Source: an uncultured Gammaproteobacteria bacterium
Lineage (GTDB): Bacteria; Pseudomonadota; Gammaproteobacteria; Pseudomonadales; Azotimanducaceae
NCBI GenBank assembly: GCA_913050035.1
Contig: CAJXAC010000017.1
Coordinates: forward strand, 1 to 39,748
DNA length: 39,748 nt
Reading direction: 5' to 3'
The notes beneath the pieces were generated by a model. That model worked only from the letters and a program-made list of their open reading frames with translations. It did no database searches and had not been told where the DNA came from. Shown here in pieces: positions 33,933 through 39,748 of this stretch. The translations under genes were made by a program, and so were the position numbers. Within the stretch, counting starts at the first letter, position 1; the number at the start of each line of letters is the position of its first letter.

Positions 33933-34814
33933 ATGCGCATCAACGATGAGCACGTTGAGCACTACCATGAGCATGGTTATGCCATTGTCGAAAACTTTTT
34001 AACGCCCAGCGAATTGGCAGGAGCGCGTGCTGATGTAGAGGCATTCATTCCTGGATGGTTAGATTATGCCGCCGATCCGAGCAGTCCCAAGCCGGTAGGC
34101 TGGGATGAGACTCAACGTTCCCGGCGCGCAGTGCGTTTTCCGTTTCGTGGCGCCCACCTTAACGCGATTACCCTGCACCCTGAGTTGCGGCGATTTGCCT
34201 CGCTAATGACTGGGGGCGAGGCACTATTCTGCGAACAATCAGATTTAACGTACAAGTGTATGGGGCACTATGGTGATACCGATCAGCTGATGCATCTCGA
34301 CTACGTAAACCATACTTTGGCCTATCCGCCTGATCGACCTAAGTACTGGCAAACCGCATTCCTGATTTATTACACCGATGTAGCAATTCATCAAGCACCG
34401 ACGGCGGTTTGCTCATGGCAACATTATCGTGATGAGATTCTTTGGCCGGCTGTATACAAACCCAGCCAGCGTGCCCAGTTATATGATAACGAGGTGAAGG
34501 TTACTGTTCCCGCCGGTTCATTACTGGCTTATAGCATGCGTACTTTTCATCGAGGCACTGCATTTTTGCAAGAGGGAGCGCGCGTAGGGCATTTCATCAG
34601 CTATGCTCCGAAACGGCCTAAATGGATGGGTATTGTCGGTTGGCCAGAGCAGGGGGTCTATCAAAGTTTTTCTGCTTGGGTAGAACAAGCGACCCTAGAA
34701 GAGCGGGAACTTATAGGGTTTCCCGCCCCGAAGGATGATTATTGGACAGCGGAGACGCTTGCCGGCGTTGCTGCACGTTTCCCAAATATGGACATGAGTC
34801 CATACACTGATTAA
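33933..34814 (+). CDS. Phytanoyl-CoA dioxygenase (PhyH) family protein
   Basis: Fe(II)/2-oxoglutarate-dependent oxygenase of the PhyH family, 293 residues. The iron triad is His121 and Asp123 in LMHLDYVNHT plus His206 in MRTFHRGTAF, and Arg217 in GARVGHF should bind 2-oxoglutarate. The N-terminal YHEHGYAIVENFLTPSEL is the usual PhyH entry. The substrate-covering region (WQTAFLIYYTDV, HQAPTAVCSWQH) and the C-terminal WMGIVGWPEQGVYQSF are typical of a bacterial subgroup of unknown substrate. GGAGGAG precedes ATG 33933. It is the first gene of an operon of five with intergenic distances of 21 bases or less. Confidence 0.9.
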   Translation: MRINDEHVEHYHEHGYAIVENFLTPSELAGARADVEAFIPGWLDYAADPSSPKPVGWDETQRSRRAVRFPFRGAHLNAITLHPELRRFASLMTGGEALFCEQSDLTYKCMGHYGDTDQLMHLDYVNHTLAYPPDRPKYWQTAFLIYYTDVAIHQAPTAVCSWQHYRDEILWPAVYKPSQRAQLYDNEVKVTVPAGSLLAYSMRTFHRGTAFLQEGARVGHFISYAPKRPKWMGIVGWPEQGVYQSFSAWVEQATLEERELIGFPAPKDDYWTAETLAGVAARFPNMDMSPYTD

Positions 34815-34835
34815 ATCCGATAGAGGGAGAGCAAA

Positions 34836-35849
34836 GTGAGTGCGATATTAGAGCCTAAATCTGCGGCATGGTTGGATCAGGTACAAGAAGACATCATAGA
34901 TCCCGGGCGTCGGATCATTGATCCACACCATCACCTTTGGTCCAAGCCGTTAATGTTTGGTCGTTACGAACTGGCAGATTTGTGGGCAGATACGGGCTCT
35001 GGCCACAATGTTGAAAAAACCGTATTCATCGATTGCCATGCGAACTATCGAATGGACGGACCGGGTCGCATGAAGCCCATTGGCGAAACCGAGTATGTGG
35101 CGGAGGTGGCGGCTGCCAGTCGCGATAACCCTGAACAGGCCACTATTGCAGCCATCGTTAGTCATGCGAATCTGCTGCTTGGTGATGGAGTGGAAGAAGT
35201 TTTACAAGCGCATGATGAAGCAGGGCAGGGACTGTTTCGGGGTATTCGTCATGCAGGTCCCTATGACGATACAGGTACGTTAGTCAATGCCGGTGGTGGT
35301 CGTCCTTGTCCCTACCCCGAAGAGGACTTCCGTCAGGGTTTACGTCGGCTCGCGGCGATGGGCTACACCTATGATACTTGGCATTTTCACATGCAGAATC
35401 CGGCATTCTTGGCGCTTGCTCAAGCGGTTCCGGAGGCGACTATAGTGCTTGATCACTTCGGTACACCCCTGGGCGTTGGGGCTTATGCTGACAAACGAGA
35501 GGAAATCTTTGCGCAGTGGAGTAAAGATATTGCAGCGATCGCCGCGTGTCCTAATGTTTATGCGAAGTTAGGTGGTTTGGCCATGATCGACAATGGTTTT
35601 GGTTGGGATGCTCAAAGCCGACCGCCCACGTCCGACGAATTTGTTGCCGCCCAACGTCGTTATTATGAGCACGCGATAGACTGTTTCGGTCCGGAGCGAT
35701 GTATGTTTGAGAGTAACTTTCCGGTAGATCGGTTGTCGATTTCTTATCCGGTGCTTTGGAATGGCTTGAAGAAAATTGCTGCGCAGTATTCTGCAGACGA
35801 ACAAGACGCTATGTTTTACGGAACCGCAGCCAAGGTATACAAGGTTTGA
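34836..35849 (+). CDS. Amidohydrolase 2 family (COG3618, lactonase-like) protein
   Basis: TIM-barrel metal-dependent hydrolase of the COG3618 group, relatives of which hydrolyse sugar lactones or related esters. Start is GTG 34836, 21 bases after the PhyH stop, with GAGGGAG upstream; 337 residues. RIIDPHHHLW gives the HxH metal motif, VFIDCHANYR, ILFRGIRH-like GLFRGIRHAGP and YDTWHFHMQN line the active site, TIVLDHFGTP carries a further ligand, and CMFESNFPVD has the terminal family motif. The next PhyH gene's TTG start overlaps the TGA stop. Position between two dioxygenases suggests it cleaves a product of one of them; that is inference. Confidence 0.88.
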   Translation: MSAILEPKSAAWLDQVQEDIIDPGRRIIDPHHHLWSKPLMFGRYELADLWADTGSGHNVEKTVFIDCHANYRMDGPGRMKPIGETEYVAEVAAASRDNPEQATIAAIVSHANLLLGDGVEEVLQAHDEAGQGLFRGIRHAGPYDDTGTLVNAGGGRPCPYPEEDFRQGLRRLAAMGYTYDTWHFHMQNPAFLALAQAVPEATIVLDHFGTPLGVGAYADKREEIFAQWSKDIAAIAACPNVYAKLGGLAMIDNGFGWDAQSRPPTSDEFVAAQRRYYEHAIDCFGPERCMFESNFPVDRLSISYPVLWNGLKKIAAQYSADEQDAMFYGTAAKVYKV

Positions 35850-36709
35850 AAACCCAACAGACATTTCCGCATCCATTGAGTGATGGCACGGTTCAACAGT
35901 TTAATGACCAAGGTTTTGTGGTGACTCCAGACGTATTCTCCCCGGCGGAGTTGCTAAGATTGGGGGCGGCGGTGGATGATGAAGTAGCCCGGCGCTCAGC
36001 CCACGATACTCGCGAGGTCAGTGCCAAAAGTACCTACGAACAGTCCTTCGTCCAGTGCATGCGGCTTTGGGAAACCAGCAGTACCGTCCGGGAGTTTGTC
36101 TGTGATGGCCGGTTAGCTGGCATGGCTGCGCAATTATTGAAGGTGCCGTCGGTGCGGCTCTGGCAAGATCAAGCTCTGTATAAAGAGTCCGGAGGGCGTG
36201 AGACCGACCCGCATCAGGATCAAACCTTTTGGCCGATCGGCGATGCGCCCTTGGTCAGTGTATGGATTCCATTCGATGCGGTAACACGCAGTAACGGTGC
36301 CATGGCGTATGTGCCCGAATCCCATCGCGCGGGTGGGCTGAAACCGGTGGATATCACCCACACCACAGAGCCCTACGATATTCTCAACGACCCCAAATTG
36401 GCCCAGCGCACGCCGAAATGGATGGAAGTAGCTGCAGGAGACATGATTTGGCATCACGGCTATACCATTCACCAAGCGTCGGCTAACAGCAGTGCTGCAA
36501 CTCGCCGGGTATTTACTGTGGTCTTCATTGCAGATGGATGTACCCGGCAGAAACCCTGGCCAACTTTCCCGCTGGATCGTGATCAGGTGAGTGTGGGCGA
36601 CCAAATAGCTGGTGTAGGTATGCCTGTGCTGTGGCCAAAGCCCGATAAAGTACCACCAGTTCCCCAGCAACAAGGCGTATTGCTGGGCGTTCAGTCAAGG
36701 GTCGTTTGA
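35846..36709 (+). CDS. Second phytanoyl-CoA dioxygenase (PhyH) family protein
   Basis: Fe(II)/2-oxoglutarate oxygenase of 287 residues, only distantly like the first PhyH in this operon and closer to the EctD/PhyH mainstream. Iron ligands are His123 and Asp125 in DPHQDQTFW and His209 in GYTIHQASANSS; the Arg of TRRVF should bind 2-oxoglutarate. NDQGFVVTPDVFSPAEL is the family N-terminus. The start is placed at TTG 35846 (LKTQQTFPHP), overlapping the amidohydrolase stop as TTGA, because the longer open frame reads back into that gene. Such overlap implies coupled translation. The substrate is unknown. Confidence 0.89.
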   Translation: MKTQQTFPHPLSDGTVQQFNDQGFVVTPDVFSPAELLRLGAAVDDEVARRSAHDTREVSAKSTYEQSFVQCMRLWETSSTVREFVCDGRLAGMAAQLLKVPSVRLWQDQALYKESGGRETDPHQDQTFWPIGDAPLVSVWIPFDAVTRSNGAMAYVPESHRAGGLKPVDITHTTEPYDILNDPKLAQRTPKWMEVAAGDMIWHHGYTIHQASANSSAATRRVFTVVFIADGCTRQKPWPTFPLDRDQVSVGDQIAGVGMPVLWPKPDKVPPVPQQQGVLLGVQSRVV

Positions 36710-36711
36710 GC

Positions 36712-37083
36712 ATGGTGATTTACGGCGTTGGTTTACTTGCTGCATGTATGTTGGTGGGGGTCATTTTGGGTGACCTGCTTGGACAACTCATCGGAGTTCA
36801 GGCAAATGTCGGCGGCGTAGGGATTGCGATGTTGCTGTTGATTTGGGCGACCAATGCCAGCCGCTTAAAACTGCTGCTTGTGCCGCCAACGGCCACCGGA
36901 ATTACTTTCTGGAGCGCCATGTATATTCCCATTGTGGTGGCGATGGCGGCAAAACAAAATGTCTTGGCGGCGGTGTCGAGTGGTTGGCTCGCGCTGATAG
37001 CAGGGGTTGCCGCGGTAGCGGTTAGCTTTGCGATGATTCCACTGCTGTCGCGCCTTGGTCGCCGGACCCACGATCAGTCATGA
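36712..37083 (+). CDS. madL: Malonate transporter subunit MadL
   Basis: Small membrane subunit of the Na+-dependent malonate transporter MadLM, 123 residues. The start VIYGVGLLAACMLVGVILGDLLGQLIGV and VGGVGIAMLLLIW are the diagnostic MadL sequence, and four hydrophobic segments are visible. ATG 36712 follows two bases after the PhyH stop; TTG 36706, overlapping that stop as TTGA, is an alternative with better spacing from AAGGG. The gene overlaps madM by four bases. No malonate decarboxylase (mdc/mad) gene is in the window. Confidence 0.92.
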   Translation: MVIYGVGLLAACMLVGVILGDLLGQLIGVQANVGGVGIAMLLLIWATNASRLKLLLVPPTATGITFWSAMYIPIVVAMAAKQNVLAAVSSGWLALIAGVAAVAVSFAMIPLLSRLGRRTHDQS

Positions 37084-37847
37084 GTACCGTTGTTGCGCTG
37101 CTGGAAAAAAATGCCCTTATTACGGCCTTCGTTATCGTCGCGCTGTTATTGGCCGGATCAAATTGGTTAGCGGCAAGACTTTTTCGTGGCCAGATTCACG
37201 GTTCGGCCATTGCCATAACTCTTGGTCTGTTGCTTGCCTATTGGGGTGGGGTATCCAGTGGCGGCAGTAACGGTTTAGCAGACGTTAGTTTCTTTTCTGG
37301 ACTGGGTATTTTGGGTGGCGCCATGTTTCGCGACTTTGCCATTGTTGCAACAGCTTTCGGCGCCGATCTCGATGCCCTTAAACGTGCCGGTTGGGTTGCT
37401 GCAATGTCGGTAGTGCTGGGTGTGGTTTTGTCGTTTGCCGTGGGTGCGGTTGTTGCCGTGGCATTCGGCTTTTCGGATGCCGTATCCATTAGCACCATTG
37501 GTGCGGGAGCTGCGACCTATATTGTTGGGCCGGTCACAGGTACGGCGCTAGGCGCGGACTCTGCTGTGATTGCCTTGAGTGTTGCTGCAGGCTTAGTCAA
37601 GGCGATCCTAGTTATGGTGGCAACACCATTGGTGGCAAGCCGTATCGGACTGGATAATCCGCAAGCGGCTCTCATTTACGGTGGTCTTATGGGTACCACA
37701 AGTGGTGTAGCCGCTGGACTGGCCGCGACCGACCCGAAACTTGTGCCTTATGGCGCGATGACAGCGACTTTCTACACTGGCGTAGGGTGTTTGCTGGCAC
37801 CGTCCTTACTTTACCTGCTGGTGCTTTTTCTCCAGCGGCTGTTTTAG
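37080..37847 (+). CDS. madM: Malonate transporter subunit MadM
   Basis: Large membrane subunit of the malonate:Na+ symporter, 255 residues, about eight hydrophobic segments. LEKNALITAFVIVALLLAGSNWLA at the N-terminus, ISTIGAGAATYIVGPVTGTALGA, and LIYGGLMGTTSGVAAGLAATDPKLVPYGA are typical MadM. It overlaps madL as ATGA and ends four bases into the convergent ABM gene. With madL it forms the only transporter of the PhyH-amidohydrolase operon, which suggests that its cargo, malonate or a related dicarboxylate, is substrate or product of that operon. Confidence 0.92.
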   Translation: MSTVVALLEKNALITAFVIVALLLAGSNWLAARLFRGQIHGSAIAITLGLLLAYWGGVSSGGSNGLADVSFFSGLGILGGAMFRDFAIVATAFGADLDALKRAGWVAAMSVVLGVVLSFAVGAVVAVAFGFSDAVSISTIGAGAATYIVGPVTGTALGADSAVIALSVAAGLVKAILVMVATPLVASRIGLDNPQAALIYGGLMGTTSGVAAGLAATDPKLVPYGAMTATFYTGVGCLLAPSLLYLLVLFLQRLF

Positions 37848-38131
37848 ATTAGCCGTTCTGAGGGGTGCGGTATCCGCTCCACCAGCGGCAGCACTTTGGG
37901 TTTGTACACTTCAACAAAGTTTTTGTTACTGCGGTGTGCGTCCAGGTGCTCTACGGTAGTCCACCACTCCATGAGCAAAAAAGTTTGCGGATCTGATTGC
38001 GAATGATAGATCTCAAAGCGCTCGCACCCGGGTTCTGTGAGAGATACCCGGGCTTGCTCCATTAGCAGCGTGCTGACTGTGTTGATATTTACGGGATCAA
38101 TCACGCGCAGGATGACATTGTTGTATTCCAT
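37844..38131 (-). CDS. ABM-superfamily monooxygenase-like protein
   Basis: Protein of 95 residues with one antibiotic-biosynthesis-monooxygenase (dimeric ferredoxin-like) domain: VILRVIDP, TLLMEQARVSLTEPGCERFEIYHSQSDPQTFLLMEWWTTVEHLDAHR and FVEVYKPKVLPLV follow the YgiN/quinol-monooxygenase pattern. Members oxidise quinols or phenols without a cofactor, or merely bind such compounds. AGGAAA precedes ATG 38131. Its stop overlaps the madM stop by four bases in convergent orientation. Confidence 0.87.
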   Translation of the reverse strand: MEYNNVILRVIDPVNINTVSTLLMEQARVSLTEPGCERFEIYHSQSDPQTFLLMEWWTTVEHLDAHRSNKNFVEVYKPKVLPLVERIPHPSERLI

Positions 38132-38238
38132 TGGTATTTCCTTGCTCTATTACAGGGCAGTGTGCCACATCCACTTCTAGTCGCGCTTTGCTACAGTAAC
38201 AGGCGTCGTTCGGTAAAAGTGTAGGGAGGCAGCGGCCA

Positions 38239-39390
38239 GTGAGTCCGAAGCAGATGCAGGAAACAAGCTGGGATGCGGAGTATACGTTGCCCCTGTGGAT
38301 AGATAGTGCGCCTAAGGCGTTGGGTACAGGAGCGTTACACGAACCCCGACTCACCGTACATCTACCTGCAGAGGGTTTGGCCAATGGCTGTGCGGTGATC
38401 GTTAACCCGGGTGGCGGCTACCGTATTCTCGCTTCAGATCACGAAGGTTTGCAGGTTGCCCGATGGCTAAACCGCCGCGGTATAGCTGCCTTCGTATTGC
38501 GTTATCGGGTCGGGCCAGACTATCCGACATCTGTATCGCTGCTGGACGGTCAGCGGGCGGTACGATTGGTCCGCTCACGTGCCACGAGCTTTAATATCGA
38601 TGTAGATCGAATTGGTATGTTGGGTTTTTCTGCAGGTGGTCATTTGGCTCTTGCGGTTGCCACTAATGGCGATGATGGCGATGCGCAAGCGCCAGATCCG
38701 ATCGACCGCTGCAGTAGTCGCATTAATTTTTCGGTCCCTGTTTATGCCGTCAGCAATGGTGCTCGGCGCGGTCGTAAGGCGGACGAATACACACCGACAG
38801 ATCAGTGGGTGAACACTCATACACCGCCGTGTTTCATTGTTCATACCCATGAGGATGCAATCGTACCGGCATCTCAAGCGACGCTGTTTTATGAAGCATT
38901 ATTACGCGCTGGGGTATCGGCCGAACTGCATATATTTAATGATGGCGAGCATGGGGTGGGATTGGCCGCTGGCGACCCTGATGTGGGGGCATGGCCAGAG
39001 TTACTATGGCGTTGGTTACGGCGGCGCGGTTTTTTGTCGGCACAGCTGCGGATCACGCTGCAAGGCGCGTTGACTTGTGCCGGGGCGCCGCTGGGCATGG
39101 CATGGCTTACGCTGATTCCAAAGAAATCACAAAATCCCTCGGCACGGCTTTTATTACATGGACGTCAAGGTGGTGACTTTGTAATCCCAGAAGCTCAGGG
39201 ACCTATGCCGGGACCGCATGAACTGCAAATTCATTGGATAAGTCAACAATCGCACTACGATGCCAGTGGCAAGTACAGCTTGGAGCAGAGTTTGATCTGT
39301 ACTCGCGAAGTGTTGATTGAAGCCGATCAAAGATTGGCTATTCATCTACAGCCCGATGATTTTTCACCATTGGATATAGATAGTGATTGA
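38239..39390 (+). CDS. BD-FAE-like alpha/beta hydrolase with C-terminal beta domain
   Basis: Carboxylesterase related to acetylxylan/feruloyl esterase-like hydrolases, 383 residues from GTG 38239 (GGGAGG about nine bases upstream). Seen: VIVNPGGGYRILASDHEG with the oxyanion region, Ser131 in GFSAGGH, Asp206 in HTHEDAIVP and His238 in DGEHGVGLA, a complete triad. The hydrolase domain ends near residue 265. The remaining 110 or so residues (ITLQGALTCAGAPLGMAWLTLIPKK, GGDFVIP, GPMPGPHELQIHWIS) look like a carboxypeptidase-regulatory/transthyretin-like beta sandwich. No signal peptide is present, which is unusual for an acetylxylan esterase. It is divergent from the ABM gene. Confidence 0.85.
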   Translation: MSPKQMQETSWDAEYTLPLWIDSAPKALGTGALHEPRLTVHLPAEGLANGCAVIVNPGGGYRILASDHEGLQVARWLNRRGIAAFVLRYRVGPDYPTSVSLLDGQRAVRLVRSRATSFNIDVDRIGMLGFSAGGHLALAVATNGDDGDAQAPDPIDRCSSRINFSVPVYAVSNGARRGRKADEYTPTDQWVNTHTPPCFIVHTHEDAIVPASQATLFYEALLRAGVSAELHIFNDGEHGVGLAAGDPDVGAWPELLWRWLRRRGFLSAQLRITLQGALTCAGAPLGMAWLTLIPKKSQNPSARLLLHGRQGGDFVIPEAQGPMPGPHELQIHWISQQSHYDASGKYSLEQSLICTREVLIEADQRLAIHLQPDDFSPLDIDSD

Positions 39391-39513
39391 GTATCCGCAG
39401 CCTCACCCCATGGTTACGATGCTGTCGTTCAATAGTTGCGGCGTTTGGTTTTTAGGTTAAGGTGATTCTATGGGCTGGGGGGGTTCAGCCAGGGCTAGAG
39501 CATAGGAGGGGGT

Positions 39514-39748
39514 ATGGCTGAGCTAAGCGACAGCAACAGCGGGTTTTGGAAGACCCGTTACAGCGTCATCTTGATGTGTTTCGCTGCCACGTTCGTATGC
39601 TATATCGACCGAGTCAATATCTCGGTTGCGATCATTCCAATGGCCGAAGAGTTTAAGTGGGACCTGGAAACTCAAGGCATTATTTTATCCTCCTTCTATG
39701 TTGGCTATCTGATCATGCAGGTCATGGGCGGATTTTTAGCCGATCGTT
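39514..39748 (+). CDS. MFS transporter, N-terminal part
   Basis: The first 78 codons of a major facilitator superfamily protein, cut by the window end. ATG 39514 follows AGGAGGGGG closely. After a short polar start comes SVILMCFAATFVCYIDRVNISVAIIPMAEEFKW, the TM1 region with the DRVNxS signature of the anion:cation symporter (ACS/SLC17-like) branch, then GIILSSFYVGYLIMQVMGGFLADR, TM2 with the start of the MFS loop 2-3 motif. Substrates of this branch include sugar acids, tartrate and phthalate-type acids; which applies cannot be told from this fragment. It lies 123 bases after the BD-FAE-like gene. Confidence 0.9.
   Translation, partial: MAELSDSNSGFWKTRYSVILMCFAATFVCYIDRVNISVAIIPMAEEFKWDLETQGIILSSFYVGYLIMQVMGGFLADR

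Noticed and set aside
36134-36673. Long minus-strand open frame of 179 codons
   Set aside because: It lies entirely inside the PhyH gene on the other strand, whose motifs are clear, and its translation shows no family pattern.
1-39748. Mobile elements, CRISPR arrays, prophage and RNA genes
   Set aside because: No transposase, integrase, regular repeat array, or tRNA/rRNA-like sequence was recognised on either strand; base composition looked even by eye.

Overview
The window looks like chromosomal DNA of a Gram-negative proteobacterium, most likely a gammaproteobacterium with a lipid- and xenobiotic-degrading lifestyle, such as marine groups related to Halieaceae or Spongiibacteraceae. This placement is inference. 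It rests on a DbpA helicase with its RNA-binding tail, a very E. coli-like YghU, two lipoprotein signals, and the density of CoA, glutathione and hydrolase genes. No rRNA, tRNA, IS element, integrase, phage gene or CRISPR array was seen. No transcription-factor gene was recognised either, although several operator-like palindromes are present.

Layout. Bases 3-3922 hold the C-terminal part of an FeS-BCP-type photolyase missing two of the usual cluster cysteines, then dbpA, then a convergent RhlE-like helicase whose motif II is DECD. A 351-base gap with two hairpins precedes a lipoprotein penicillin-acylase-family enzyme, coupled to a tandem-duplicated DsbA/GST-kappa-fold protein (4274-7749). 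Then come yghU (minus), a serine-dehydratase-like PLP enzyme (8870-9781), a nitronate monooxygenase plus thiolase pair (10029-12240), a NIPSNAP protein (minus) and an exported protein of unknown function.

From 13960 to 20656 all genes run on the plus strand: an Eis-like acetyltransferase, two overlapping family III CoA-transferases, an EstB-like serine hydrolase, an esterase and a crotonase-fold isomerase. Next are a GST (minus), an HSL-type hydrolase, a DUF6966-like protein that appears to start at ATT (minus), an HpaI-type aldolase, a YugP-like metalloprotease, an exonuclease III and a carotenoid/stilbene oxygenase.

The block 26904-31794 is on the minus strand: GST, class III aminotransferase, an exported methyltransferase-like lipoprotein, and modBC without modA. 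Two more crotonase genes follow. The tight plus-strand operon 33933-37847 carries PhyH dioxygenase, COG3618 amidohydrolase, PhyH dioxygenase, madL and madM. The window ends with a small ABM monooxygenase (minus), an alpha/beta hydrolase with an extra C-terminal beta domain, and the start of an MFS transporter.

How the genes fit together. The window reads as an accessory catabolic region. Hydrolases and acylases release acids, CoA-transferases activate them, crotonase-fold isomerases and a thiolase process the acyl-CoAs, and GSTs, dioxygenases and a nitronate monooxygenase handle unusual or reactive substrates. No complete pathway with a defined substrate can be read from the sequence. The strongest leads are the PhyH-amidohydrolase-PhyH-MadLM operon, the photolyase lacking two cluster cysteines, and the ATT-initiated DUF6966 gene.
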